Of a stretch of 64,000 bases of DNA, positions 9,120 through 18,027 are shown one piece after another (the first letter of the stretch is position 1; every line of letters starts with the position of its first letter). The DNA is taken from assembly GCF_016757965.1 (NCBI RefSeq), contig NZ_JAEKIW010000012.1, positions 1 through 64,000 on the forward strand, written 5' to 3'. This stretch comes from Archaeoglobus neptunius (GTDB lineage: Archaea; Halobacteriota; Archaeoglobi; Archaeoglobales; Archaeoglobaceae). A program made the position numbers and the translations under genes. The notes under the pieces are model-generated. The model was not told where the DNA came from, searched no databases, and worked only from the letters and a program-made list of their open reading frames with translations.

Positions 9120-10316
9120 ATGTACTCTCTGAAATGCATTGAGTGTGGTAAGGAATGGGGCGACGATCACTACACATGTGAATGTGGTGGACTGCTTGAG
9201 GTCAGGATGAATCTTGACGAGATTGAAGTTGATTTCAAACTTGATGGTAATAACATCACCGTTTGGAAATACAAATCCCTACTGCCGGTGAAAATGGATC
9301 CTGTCTCACTCGGAGAAGGTGGCACACCACTGTACAGGGCAGAGAGACTTGAAAAGGAAACGGGAATTAGGAGAATTTATATTAAGCATGAGGGTCTGAA
9401 TCCTTCGGGTTCATTCAAGGACAGGGGTATGACTGTGGGTGTAACGAAGGCAATGGAGCTAGGTAAGAGGGCTGTTGCCTGCGCATCAACGGGTAATACT
9501 TCAGCCTCAATGGCCATGTATGCGGCTAAAGCAGGGATGAGGGCCTATGTTCTGCTCCCTGCCGGGAAGGTTGCTCTTGGGAAGGTCGCTCAGGCTCTGA
9601 TGCATGGTGCGAAGGTCATCGCCATTAAGGGAAATTTCGATGACGCTCTGAGAATAGTCAGGGAGGTTTGCGAAAAGGAGGGGCTGTATCTTCTGAACTC
9701 TGTCAATCCATTCAGGCCGGAAGGTCAGAAGACAATTGCCTATGAGGTTGCCGATGAAATTGGTGTACCGGACAGAGTCTGTCTTCCTGTGGGAAATGCC
9801 GGGAATATATCCGCAATCTACAAAGGCTTCAGAGAGCTTGTGGAGATTGGTTTGACCGAATCGATGCCCAAGATGACTGGAATTCAGGCTGAAGGCGCGG
9901 CACCGATATACAGGGCATTTGTTGAAGGGAAGGATGATGTGACTCCCGTGAAAAACCCGGAAACCATCGCTACTGCGATAAGGATAGGAAACCCTGTAAA
10001 CGCAAGAAAAGCCCTGAAGGCCGTCTATGACACCAAAGGGCTGGTTGAGATCGTCAGTGATGATGAAATAATTGCTGCACAGAAATTCCTGGCTGCCAGA
10101 GAAGGTATAGGTGTCGAACCCGCTTCTGCCGCAAGTGTCGCCGGATTGAGAAAACTTGCTGAAAGAGGTGACATATCACCCGATGAAACTGTGGTGTGTG
10201 TTGTAACCGGAAACCTGCTTAAGGATCCTGAGACGGTTGTCAGGGTTTGTGGGGAACCTGTGAGTGTTGAAGCAAGCATGGAGGCAGTTTTAAATTCAAT
10301 TTATAATTTAGTTTGA
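9120..10316 (+). CDS. thrC: Threonine synthase
   Basis: A fold-type II PLP enzyme converting O-phosphohomoserine to threonine. An N-terminal zinc-ribbon-like segment (CIECGKEWGDDHYTCECGG) is followed by the PLP-lysine motif GSFKDRGM, the ACASTGNTSASMA loop and the glycine-rich PVGNAGNISA phosphate-binding segment. The open frame extends up to 9048, but that part overlaps the divergent CoA-transferase gene. The ATG at 9120 gives the normal N-terminus just before the first cysteine pair. The 398-residue length agrees with archaeal threonine synthases. Confidence 0.94.
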   Translation: MYSLKCIECGKEWGDDHYTCECGGLLEVRMNLDEIEVDFKLDGNNITVWKYKSLLPVKMDPVSLGEGGTPLYRAERLEKETGIRRIYIKHEGLNPSGSFKDRGMTVGVTKAMELGKRAVACASTGNTSASMAMYAAKAGMRAYVLLPAGKVALGKVAQALMHGAKVIAIKGNFDDALRIVREVCEKEGLYLLNSVNPFRPEGQKTIAYEVADEIGVPDRVCLPVGNAGNISAIYKGFRELVEIGLTESMPKMTGIQAEGAAPIYRAFVEGKDDVTPVKNPETIATAIRIGNPVNARKALKAVYDTKGLVEIVSDDEIIAAQKFLAAREGIGVEPASAASVAGLRKLAERGDISPDETVVCVVTGNLLKDPETVVRVCGEPVSVEASMEAVLNSIYNLV

Positions 10317-10355
10317 AAAAATTAGTTTTTTTAATTTTCATTGGAGATTACGCAC

Positions 10356-10925
10356 ATGAGGAAAATGTTTCTGGCCGGTTTGGTTGCTCTCTGTGTGGCT
10401 GCTGTTTTCATAGCGGTAAGGACCTGGGAAGCTCCAGGAGTGGAGTACCAGGTACTGGGCTGCGAGGGAAGTAAGATGCAGCAGTATTCTGGCTTTGAGG
10501 TTGTGGATGGTGATTTAAAGGCATATATCATGAGAAACTGCTGCAGCGATAAAATTACAGTTGAGAAGGATGGAAAAACTTACAGAATTGTAGAAATAGA
10601 TGAGGACGGGAAGATTTGCAAATGCAACTGCATGGCCGTGGTGGAGATAAAAAATGTTGAAAAAGATGCGAGAGTTGTATTTGTGGACTTCACAGGAGAG
10701 AGAAAAGTTCTGAAAAACCTTGAGAATGAATTCTGCGGATGGTCGACCTATGCAGAATGCAAAAGCGATGCTGACTGCACTGTTGGTGGTTGCTCCGGAC
10801 AGGTCTGCATGGGTTCCGGGGAGGACATCGTCACAACATGCGATTGGAAGGACTGCTATGATGCCAAAAAATTCGGGATGACATGCGGTTGTTTTGAGGG
10901 TCAGTGTCAGTGGGCGCAAAGTTAA
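10356..10925 (+). CDS. Exported eight-cysteine-cluster protein
   Basis: A 189-residue protein beginning MRKMFLAGLVALCVAAVFIAV, a single N-terminal membrane anchor or signal. The mid-region has paired cysteines (NCCSD, CKCNC). The last ~60 residues hold a dense pattern, FCGWSTYAECKSDADC, GGCSGQVC, TCDWKDC and TCGCFEGQC. This matches the eight-cysteine-cluster domain found on archaeal surface proteins, mainly in Archaeoglobales. Disulfides or a metal site outside the cell are likely. The ATG at 10356 has a GGAG ribosome site 10 bases upstream, better than the upstream TTG at 10341. Function is not known. Confidence 0.75.
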   Translation: MRKMFLAGLVALCVAAVFIAVRTWEAPGVEYQVLGCEGSKMQQYSGFEVVDGDLKAYIMRNCCSDKITVEKDGKTYRIVEIDEDGKICKCNCMAVVEIKNVEKDARVVFVDFTGERKVLKNLENEFCGWSTYAECKSDADCTVGGCSGQVCMGSGEDIVTTCDWKDCYDAKKFGMTCGCFEGQCQWAQS

Positions 10926-10949
10926 TTTTCCTCCCATAAACTTTTGACC

Positions 10950-11501
10950 ATGAAAATTTACGTTGTGTACAACTACGGACAGTACAACCATCTGATTCAC
11001 AGAACGCTCAGGGATCTTGGAGTTGAAACAAAACTGATTGAAAACACCACACCTGTCGAAGATTTAAAGGAAGTTGACGGACTCGTTATCGGTGGTGGCC
11101 CCTCACTGGAAAGAACTGGAAACTGCGAACTTTACCTCAGGGAGCTTGACATTCCGATCATCGGAATATGCCTTGGCCACCAGCTTATGGCAAAGGTGTT
11201 TGGCGGAGAGGTTGGAAAAGGAAGCATGGGTGGATATTCTGAGGTGAAGATTCGCGTTCTGGAGGATGATGAGCTCTTTGCGAAAGTACCCCGGGAGCTG
11301 ACGGTCTGGGCGAGCCACATGGATGAGGTCAAGAAGCTGCCCAAAAACTTCAAAATTCTTGCGGAGTCAGACATCTGCAAAATTGAAGCCATGAGGCATG
11401 AGAAAAAGCCTGTCTATGGCGTTCAGTGGCATCCAGAAGTATATCACTCGCAGTATGGGGTCGAAATTTACAGAAACTTCGTTGAAATCTGCAGAAAGTA
11501 G
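10950..11501 (+). CDS. guaAA: GMP synthase, glutamine amidotransferase subunit A
   Basis: A class I glutaminase that delivers ammonia to the separate archaeal GMP synthetase subunit B (not in this window). The catalytic cysteine is in GICLGHQLMAKVFGG. The His-Glu pair is in GVQWHPEVYHSQYG, and the oxyanion segment is DGLVIGGGPS. The 183-residue stand-alone form is the archaeal arrangement; bacterial GuaA is fused. ATG at 10950 (MKIYVVYNYGQYNHLIHR) is the normal N-terminus; the TTG at 10944 is less likely. It abuts the convergent tRNA-thiolase gene with no gap between the stops. Confidence 0.93.
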   Translation: MKIYVVYNYGQYNHLIHRTLRDLGVETKLIENTTPVEDLKEVDGLVIGGGPSLERTGNCELYLRELDIPIIGICLGHQLMAKVFGGEVGKGSMGGYSEVKIRVLEDDELFAKVPRELTVWASHMDEVKKLPKNFKILAESDICKIEAMRHEKKPVYGVQWHPEVYHSQYGVEIYRNFVEICRK

Positions 11502-12362
11502 TCAGAAGCTCATTCTCAACTTGCAGAAAGAGCATATGTCTCTGTTGGTAATCTCTCCACACAACCTGCAGTACTTTACGTGATCAAACTCTTCCTTTTC
11601 AGAGATCAGTCCTCTGATAAAGTTTTTGGAGAAACCCGGCTTCCTCCTTTCAATTTCGTAAACGATCTCTTTCCATTCTGGATTCGGGGCATAGGGACAC
11701 TCCATTGGTGTGAACGGAATTGACTCTATCAGTACATAAAGCATATTTTCCTTTTCGCTTACCTCAAATAGAGGTTTGGCCCTTGCCACAATCTTCTCAT
11801 CGAATGGTTCGTTTCTGGGCAGCAGCTTTTCAGCCCAGAGTCTCATGCCACCAGCCACATTTTTGAGATAGAAGGAAACGATATCCTCCACCGTGTGACC
11901 TGTTGTAATGATGTCGAAGCCGTTTTCCCTCGCAAAGCGGTTCATTATGTACCTCTTCGCCGTACCACATGCAGAGCATGTTTTCCTTCTTAGCCTTTTC
12001 CTCACATCGCTTACTGTAAAACCGTACTCTTCCAGCCTGACCACATTGACGTTTACGTCAATGCTTTCCGCCAGCTCCATGACAGCCCTCTCCGACTCGG
12101 ATGAGTAGTGATCAATCCCAAGATCGATGTAGAGAAGTTCAAACTCGTATCCAAGTTTTTTGAGGACATTGGCCATTGCAGAACTATCCTTTCCTCCGGA
12201 AACGGCAGCAAGGATTTTTTCTTTCGGCTTCAAAATGCCGTACCTCTTTATGCTTCTTTTCACGAGGTTTAAGTAGAATTCAGGGTAACACCTTTCGCAA
12301 AGAGACAGTCCGTATGCTTTCAGAATAGCCACGGCTCTTCTACCACATTTTCTGCATTTCAT
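11502..12362 (-). CDS. TtuA/Ncs6-type tRNA 2-thiolation enzyme
   Basis: A 286-residue PP-loop ATPase of the TIGR00269/TtuA group, which activates a tRNA uridine (U54 or U34) for sulfur insertion. It has an N-terminal zinc finger (CRKCG and CERC), the PP-loop AAVSGGKDSSAMA, the catalytic C-S-A-C-G-T-A-K-R-Y segment that in relatives binds a 4Fe-4S cluster with a later cysteine, and a C-terminal zinc finger (CRLCG and CSFC). Whether it is the 2-thioribothymidine or mnm5s2U-type enzyme cannot be settled by eye. It overlaps the site-2 protease stop by 4 bases and is likely co-transcribed with it. Confidence 0.88.
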   Translation of the reverse strand: MKCRKCGRRAVAILKAYGLSLCERCYPEFYLNLVKRSIKRYGILKPKEKILAAVSGGKDSSAMANVLKKLGYEFELLYIDLGIDHYSSESERAVMELAESIDVNVNVVRLEEYGFTVSDVRKRLRRKTCSACGTAKRYIMNRFARENGFDIITTGHTVEDIVSFYLKNVAGGMRLWAEKLLPRNEPFDEKIVARAKPLFEVSEKENMLYVLIESIPFTPMECPYAPNPEWKEIVYEIERRKPGFSKNFIRGLISEKEEFDHVKYCRLCGEITNRDICSFCKLRMSF

Positions 12363-13858
12363 ATTAGCCCCTCGATGTTGGGTATGAGGATCGACAGCAG
12401 TATGGAGAAGAAAACAATGAATGCGAAGAACTTAACGACCTGCATGGACAATTGCTCTCCCCTCTTCTCTCCGTACCATCTCGAAAGGATTTTCGCAAAA
12501 ACCTCATGAAACACCCTGCCACCATCAAGCGGAACTGCAGGAAGGCAGTTGAAAAGACCGACGTAGAAGTTGATCCATCCAACCCAGTAGAGTGTGTTAA
12601 GTGTCCAGAAAACCCATTGAGGAGCATCGAAAAGCATTTCAATCTCCCCCGTAAATCCCTGAAATCTGAATGGCATCGAAATCAGGTAAAGCCATCCACC
12701 AAGACTCTTCATGAGATTGGGGATACTTTTTAGCTCATTAAGAAGTGAAGCGGAATAGAAGATGTTTATTCCATCAATGCTGTCAAAAGTCTGGACGTAA
12801 ACACCGAGAAAACCCTTACCTCCTTTCCCTGCGAGGGTGACGTTGTACCGCTTCACCGATCCATTGTCATAGATGTAAACTGCTATCTTCTGCCCCGGTT
12901 CTGTCTCCGCCATCTTCTTCTGGAAATCGGCGTAGTGCCTTATCACACTGTCATCGATTCTGACTATGAGCATGCCGGCTTTCAAGCCGGCGGCTTCAGC
13001 AGGATACGTTTTATTGTCTTCCCTGTATAACCCGATAATCTTGACACCCATAATACCGTCAACAGTAACATTTCTCAACTTTCCGTCTTTTTCAAGTGTT
13101 ATAACAGTTTTTGTGTTGTTACCAACGGCCATTTCCACGTCAGAGGGAGTTTTAACCGGAACACCATTTATACCCAAAACCCTACCCTCAATTCCACCGG
13201 TATCATTTACGGCAACAACGGTTGGATTTACAGCTCCTAAAAGGTTAAAGAAGAGAGTGAATGCGATTAAAGCTACGAGAAAGTTGCTGATGACCCCAGC
13301 GGAAAATATTCTTATCCTTGAAGATGATCTGGTCCTTTCCTTGCTCATCAGTTCCTCTTCATCCGGTTCGGCAAATCCGCCTATTGGGATCAGCGCAAGA
13401 ATAATGCCCAGAGATTTAACCTTGACACCCTCAACTCTGCAGAGAATCGCATGGCTGAATTCATGGACAAGGAGGGTTATGATCAGCCCAATTGTACCCC
13501 ATATCACCGGGATAAAGGGGTTGACGCCCGGTAATAGCAGTGCAGCCCTTGGACTTGTCAGCTCCGATGGCTGGGGGGGCGATGTAATCATTATGTAATC
13601 AGCCACAAGAATAAGGGCGAACATGAAGCACATTCCTGCGAAAACTGCGGGTAAACCAAGGTTTGCGATGGTTCTCCAGAATTTCTTTGGCCTTGATATC
13701 CTCTCAAGCAGACCGAGGCCCCTTTTGGTTCTGAGGAGGAGTACCGGTCCGTATGCAGTCATGTTGTATTTCTCCAGAACTCCCCTTCTTCTCAGAATCT
13801 CTACCAGAGCCCAGTAAGCTGTAAATGCGATCACTGGGTAAACGATTGAGGTGAACAT
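12359..13858 (-). CDS. Site-2-type intramembrane metalloprotease with two PDZ domains
   Basis: An M50-family zinc protease that cuts substrates within the membrane. Several hydrophobic segments surround the HEFSH motif (HExxH) in ITLLVHEFSHAILCRVEGV, and the third ligand motif is NCLPAVPLDGGR near the C-terminus. Between them lie two PDZ-like stretches, GGIEGRVLGINGVPVKTPSD and LIVRIDDSVIRHYADF. The frame opens at a TTG (13882), but the ATG at 13858 is 26 bases after a minus-strand TATA element (around 13880-13888) and directly starts the first membrane helix, so I use it. Substrate unknown; such proteases often release membrane-tethered regulators. Confidence 0.9.
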   Translation of the reverse strand: MFTSIVYPVIAFTAYWALVEILRRRGVLEKYNMTAYGPVLLLRTKRGLGLLERISRPKKFWRTIANLGLPAVFAGMCFMFALILVADYIMITSPPQPSELTSPRAALLLPGVNPFIPVIWGTIGLIITLLVHEFSHAILCRVEGVKVKSLGIILALIPIGGFAEPDEEELMSKERTRSSSRIRIFSAGVISNFLVALIAFTLFFNLLGAVNPTVVAVNDTGGIEGRVLGINGVPVKTPSDVEMAVGNNTKTVITLEKDGKLRNVTVDGIMGVKIIGLYREDNKTYPAEAAGLKAGMLIVRIDDSVIRHYADFQKKMAETEPGQKIAVYIYDNGSVKRYNVTLAGKGGKGFLGVYVQTFDSIDGINIFYSASLLNELKSIPNLMKSLGGWLYLISMPFRFQGFTGEIEMLFDAPQWVFWTLNTLYWVGWINFYVGLFNCLPAVPLDGGRVFHEVFAKILSRWYGEKRGEQLSMQVVKFFAFIVFFSILLSILIPNIEGLI

Positions 13859-13946
13859 TAATGAGAAAAGTTCAGAGCACAATAAAAGCTTTAGGTTGTG
13901 GATGAATCATGGCAAAGCTAATATTTTGTTCGGATAAATATGAATC

Positions 13947-15320
13947 ATGAAATTTCCGCACTCTGGCAGAAAGGCGGAAGAGGTGCTTGAAGACCTTGAT
14001 AGTTATGCCCGCAACGACTTCGATCCGCACAGTAAAAGAATGTGGGGTCACGTTTACTACGCCGGATTGAAAGAACTTGTTGAGGTTGTGAGGAGAGCGT
14101 ATCTCATGTATATGGATAAAACCATGCTCGATTTCACCACCTTTCCAAGTTTGCTGAAAATGGAGAACGAAGTTGTTGGAGCGGCAGCAAACTTGCTGGG
14201 CGGTGATGACGGGGTGGTTGGCTGCTTCACGTATGGTGGGACTGAGAGCATTATGCTTGCCTTGAAGGCTGCAAGGGAAAAATTCAGGAAGGAGAAAGGG
14301 AAGGATGCAGTTCCTGAGGTTGTCCTGCCCGCTACTGCTCATCCTGCCTTCTGGAAGTCTGCTGAGTATCTCGGGATGAGGGTGCGGCGTGCGGCAGTTG
14401 ATGACGGATTCAGAGCAGATCTGGACAGTGTGAACGAGCTTGCTGGAAGAAAAACTGCCCTGATTGCTGGCTCAGCCCCCAACTATCCTTTCGGAGTCGT
14501 GGATGACATAAATGGACTTTCGGATATTGCAGTTGATAGGGACATCTGGTTGCACGTTGATGCATGCCTTGGTGGTTTCTCCCTGCCATTTTTTAAAAAG
14601 CTCGGTGAAAGGGTTCCCGACTTTGACTTCCGCATAGAGGGTGTGAGTTCTATTTCTGCGGACTTTCACAAATATGGATTTGCCCCACGGGGGTCTTCCG
14701 TGGTGTTATACAGGGAAGCAAAGTTAAGAGAAGGGCAGATTTTTGTAATGGCATCATGGCCCGGTTATCCCCTTGTGAACACTGCGGTGCTGTCAACAAG
14801 ATCGGCGGGAACTCTCGCTGCAACCTGGGCCGTTATAAACTATCTCGGTATGAATGGTTACCTTGAACTGGCGAAAAGGATGCTTTATGCCAAGAGAAGA
14901 CTGATTGAAGGGCTCGCAGAAGTAGGTCTGGAGCTGCTTGGAGATCCGGAGGGTGCTGTGGTTGCATTCACTTCTCCCGATCTGAATCTGTTTCATGTGA
15001 GCAGCATAATGGCCGGGAAAGGATGGTACGTTCAATCACAGCCAGGATCAAAGCAGCTCGGATATCCGAAAAGTCTGCACTTTTCGATAAATCCAGGTCA
15101 TGCGGATGTGGTTGAGGAGTTTATTGAGGACATGAAACATGCAGTTGATGCGGCCAGGAAAGAATATCCGGACGTTTCGAATTTCGATATCTCGAAGATT
15201 GACTATGAGAGCGTGCTTGAAAACATGGAGATCATCAACGAGTTGATACATTCAATGCCACCTGAAGTTGTGGAAAGCACTTTCAGATACTTCATCAATG
15301 AATCAATCTTCAGACCCTGA
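13947..15320 (+). CDS. PLP-dependent lyase/decarboxylase resembling sphingosine-1-phosphate lyase
   Basis: A 457-residue fold-type I PLP enzyme of group II decarboxylases. The Schiff-base lysine is K242 in ISADFHKYGFAPRG. The cofactor aspartate is in WLHVDACLGG (about 204), and YGGTES (about 96-101) is the phosphate loop. The FHKYG-APRG context, the length and the C-terminal segment KGWYVQSQPG resemble S1P lyase rather than the shorter archaeal MfnA tyrosine/aspartate decarboxylase. Archaea lack sphingolipids, so another phospho-amino-alcohol or amino acid is the likely substrate. It is divergent from the site-2 protease gene and overlaps the convergent kinase gene by 18 bases. Confidence 0.8.
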   Translation: MKFPHSGRKAEEVLEDLDSYARNDFDPHSKRMWGHVYYAGLKELVEVVRRAYLMYMDKTMLDFTTFPSLLKMENEVVGAAANLLGGDDGVVGCFTYGGTESIMLALKAAREKFRKEKGKDAVPEVVLPATAHPAFWKSAEYLGMRVRRAAVDDGFRADLDSVNELAGRKTALIAGSAPNYPFGVVDDINGLSDIAVDRDIWLHVDACLGGFSLPFFKKLGERVPDFDFRIEGVSSISADFHKYGFAPRGSSVVLYREAKLREGQIFVMASWPGYPLVNTAVLSTRSAGTLAATWAVINYLGMNGYLELAKRMLYAKRRLIEGLAEVGLELLGDPEGAVVAFTSPDLNLFHVSSIMAGKGWYVQSQPGSKQLGYPKSLHFSINPGHADVVEEFIEDMKHAVDAARKEYPDVSNFDISKIDYESVLENMEIINELIHSMPPEVVESTFRYFINESIFRP

Positions 15321-16829
15321 GTTCAGACTCCTGTATATCTTTTTCAGCTTTCCATATACTGACTTGTAGTGTTCAAACATCCTGTCGTAAGTTTTCGCCT
15401 CCTTTTCATTGGGTCTGAACACCCTGTCAACCCTGAACTTTGCTGCGGCACTCTCGAAAGTTTCCATCCCAAGGCCAACTGCTGCCATGGTGGCAATTCC
15501 CCTCAACCCGGTCAGTTCCGGGCTTTTTATCCTTTTTACAGGCCTTTTTATTGCGCTGGCAATTATCTGACACCATGCATCAAAAAGCGCCCCGCCTCCA
15601 ACTATGCTCACCTCTTTCTGGTGCCCCGTCATCTTTTCAACGTAGCCGTAGACCCACTTTATGTTCATCGCAACCCCCTCCATCATAGCCCTCAGCACCT
15701 CTCCCCTGCCGTGATCGAGACTGATGTTAATCAGACCCCCCCTCACGTACGGATCGTCAATCGGTGCCCTCTCACCGTAAAACCACGGCATGAATAACAG
15801 CTTTCCTCCTTCGGCCTCGTTAACCAGCTTTTCGACCAGATCGTACTGCCCCTCTATCCCGACAAGCTTCATCGCCCATTCTATTGCCCCGGCAGCAGTC
15901 TCCTGTTCTGCAATCAGAAGATATTTTTCCGGAATCGCACTGAGTAGACTACCTATGAAGTGAAAGATGTCGGTTTTCCGGTCGGATATATGCGCTGCAA
16001 CCCAGTCGCTCGTCCCGATGTAAATGTGGCACTCGTTGTCCCTCACAGCACCCGATCCCACAGCGGTGGCACACACATCACCGGAGCCAACTATTACTGG
16101 TACACCTTCGTTCAGCCCAAGTTCGCTGGCGGCCTGCGGAGTAAGGTATCCTGCAATTTCTGTTGAGTTTTTTATCTCGGGGAAAAGGGAAAGGGGAAGA
16201 TTATAGTCCTTCAGGATTGATTCTGACCATCTGGCCCTTCTACCCCTCGTGTCGGCAAGCCATGTCAGGTGTGCCTCATCCGGACTCGTTACAAAGTTTC
16301 CGGTTGCTCTGGCGACGAGATATCCTCTCACATCGAGCATTTTGTGGGTTTTATTGAAAACATCGGGTTCGTTATCCCTTATCCAGATTATCTTGGAGAT
16401 GGGATCCTTTCCTGTTCTGGATGGTGCACCACCTGTTATCCTGAGGAATTTAATGAGTTTCCTCAGAGAATACCCCTGAATCTTAATCAGCCCTTTCCAG
16501 ACATCGTCCGGCAAACCCCCCGCTCTCTCATCAAGCCATGTTATGATGTTCCTTAGAGCGTTACCGTTCTCATCGACGGGGACAACACCAGCCATATGTG
16601 CATCGAACACAACCGCATCCACGCTGGAGTCTGCGACCGCTCTGCAAACTTCGGCAATGCTGTTCCACAGTGTTTCCGGATTCTTCTCAGCCCAGTGTTT
16701 TTTCGGGTATTCCACAACTGCCTTCACAGACTCGAACTTTACTGGCTCGAAGCTGGATGTGTCAACGACAGCAGCCTTTATGGATGTGGTGCCAACATCC
16801 ACGCCAAGAATCAAACCAGATTTCATCAT
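15303..16829 (-). CDS. FGGY-family sugar kinase (xylulokinase-like)
   Basis: A 508-residue carbohydrate kinase with the ASKHA fold. The N-terminal phosphate-1 loop is GVDVGTTSIKAAVVD. The catalytic aspartate lies in ITWLDERAGG and the adenosine motif is SIVGGGALFDAWCQIIASAI, as in xylulokinases. The substrate could be xylulose, ribulose or another polyol, since FGGY specificity is hard to read. It is divergent from an MFS carrier across 78 bases with back-to-back TATA boxes, suggesting uptake and phosphorylation of the same sugar. It starts MMK at 16829 (a second ATG lies at 16826). Confidence 0.85.
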   Translation of the reverse strand: MMKSGLILGVDVGTTSIKAAVVDTSSFEPVKFESVKAVVEYPKKHWAEKNPETLWNSIAEVCRAVADSSVDAVVFDAHMAGVVPVDENGNALRNIITWLDERAGGLPDDVWKGLIKIQGYSLRKLIKFLRITGGAPSRTGKDPISKIIWIRDNEPDVFNKTHKMLDVRGYLVARATGNFVTSPDEAHLTWLADTRGRRARWSESILKDYNLPLSLFPEIKNSTEIAGYLTPQAASELGLNEGVPVIVGSGDVCATAVGSGAVRDNECHIYIGTSDWVAAHISDRKTDIFHFIGSLLSAIPEKYLLIAEQETAAGAIEWAMKLVGIEGQYDLVEKLVNEAEGGKLLFMPWFYGERAPIDDPYVRGGLINISLDHGRGEVLRAMMEGVAMNIKWVYGYVEKMTGHQKEVSIVGGGALFDAWCQIIASAIKRPVKRIKSPELTGLRGIATMAAVGLGMETFESAAAKFRVDRVFRPNEKEAKTYDRMFEHYKSVYGKLKKIYRSLNSGSED

Positions 16830-16847
16830 TATTATTCTTACACTAAA

Positions 16848-16885
16848 TATTTATAACTTTCTATCGTTAATTGAAGGTTTAAATA
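16848..16885. promoter_or_regulatory. Divergent promoter pair between sugar kinase and MFS genes
   Basis: The minus-strand TATA (TTATAAATA, 16848-16856) is 23 bases before the kinase ATG. The plus-strand TATA (TTTAAATA, 16878-16885) is 27 bases before the MFS ATG. Both messages would be leaderless. TTGAA and TTCAA half-sites flank the plus TATA (16871-16875 and 16887-16891) but form only a weak inverted repeat. Confidence 0.5.
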
Positions 16886-16907
16886 GTTCAAACGGTATCT
16901 GTGTGCA

Positions 16908-17999
16908 ATGCGAAAGCTACTACTTTCAGGTTTCTTCATGTATGCTGCGCTTAGCTGCGTAATTCCTGTAATACCAGCGTACGCCATAACTCTTGGTGCC
17001 TCCCAGATCGTCTCTGCAATTGCTGCAGGCATATTTGCTCTCTCCCCGGCAATAGCCATGACGCCTTTTGGCATCTTCAGCGAGATCCACGGCAGGAGAA
17101 TCTTTATTTTATCCGGAATTCTGATGAGCATTCTTGCTTCGGTCCTGTATCTTTTTTCATCCACGACCTTCATTCTCATAGCTGCCAGATTCATTCATGG
17201 TTTGGGAGTCGCAATGTATATTCCAGCCATAAACGCTCTCGTTGCCGATGTATCAGCGGAAGGCAGGAGAGGCGAGTCTATAGGGTGGATTCAGACCTCC
17301 CTCATGTTCGGATTCTTTGTTGGACCCATGCTCGGTGGATTTACTGCAGAAATGTGGGGTGTTGAAAAGGTGTTTGTTTTATCCCTGATTTTTGCCCTTC
17401 TGTCCCTTTTCTTCGCTCTGCTTTCAGTGAGAAAAAATGGAGGAAGGACATCCAAGATCAGCCTGAGGTTTCCCATCGGAATGATCCCATTTTATTTGCT
17501 GATTTTCCTTGGAACAGCGACGACATCCGCTCTGGCAATCTTCGCTTTGCCGTATTACAGGGCCGAAATTGGCATAACAGAGTTTCAGTCCGGTGTGATC
17601 GTATCTGCCCTCTTTCTCTTCTCTTCCGTTTCCCGAGTTCCTGCCGGCATTCTGGCTGACAGAGCGGGTAGGAGGACCGGAGCAACTGCAGGTATAGTGG
17701 TTAGCAGTCTTGGCCTCTTTCTGGCCTCAACAACAAATCCTGTTCGGGTATTTCTTGCAGCTTCGGTCTGCGGGGCTGGAATGGGGATCCTCAACACATC
17801 CGTCTTTGCCGCAGCTTCGGATCTGGAAAACAGAGGTTTTGCACTGGGTCTCGCAAACTCTTTTTTGAATGCGGGGATATTTCTGGGCTCCACCCTTGCC
17901 GGTTTTATGGCGGGATTCATGAGCTTTGGGGAGATGATGCTGTATCTGGCTTTTATCACCGTCTTGCTGATACCTCTTGCGATTGCACACAAAAATTAA
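16908..17999 (+). CDS. MFS transporter
   Basis: A 363-residue integral membrane carrier with about 12 hydrophobic segments. The loop 2-3 signature is FGIFSEIHGRR and the matching second-half loop is GILADRAGRR, typical of drug/sugar MFS proteins. The second half begins after the basic loop KNGGRTSKISLRF. It is slightly short for MFS but all segments are visible. Its position opposite a sugar kinase with a shared promoter region suggests a sugar or polyol substrate; efflux cannot be excluded. The ATG at 16908 is 27 bases after a TATA box. Confidence 0.88.
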   Translation: MRKLLLSGFFMYAALSCVIPVIPAYAITLGASQIVSAIAAGIFALSPAIAMTPFGIFSEIHGRRIFILSGILMSILASVLYLFSSTTFILIAARFIHGLGVAMYIPAINALVADVSAEGRRGESIGWIQTSLMFGFFVGPMLGGFTAEMWGVEKVFVLSLIFALLSLFFALLSVRKNGGRTSKISLRFPIGMIPFYLLIFLGTATTSALAIFALPYYRAEIGITEFQSGVIVSALFLFSSVSRVPAGILADRAGRRTGATAGIVVSSLGLFLASTTNPVRVFLAASVCGAGMGILNTSVFAAASDLENRGFALGLANSFLNAGIFLGSTLAGFMAGFMSFGEMMLYLAFITVLLIPLAIAHKN

Positions 18000-18027
18000 A
18001 ATATTTGAAAAAAGCAACAGAGTGTAA

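Noticed and set aside
12452-13598. Long plus-strand frames antisense to the site-2 protease gene
   Set aside because: They are shadows of a well-supported minus-strand gene with clear HExxH, PDZ and LDG motifs.
16871-16891. TTGAA...TTCAA inverted repeat around the MFS TATA box
   Set aside because: The arms are only 5 bp and the full segment is not symmetric; not strong enough to call an operator.
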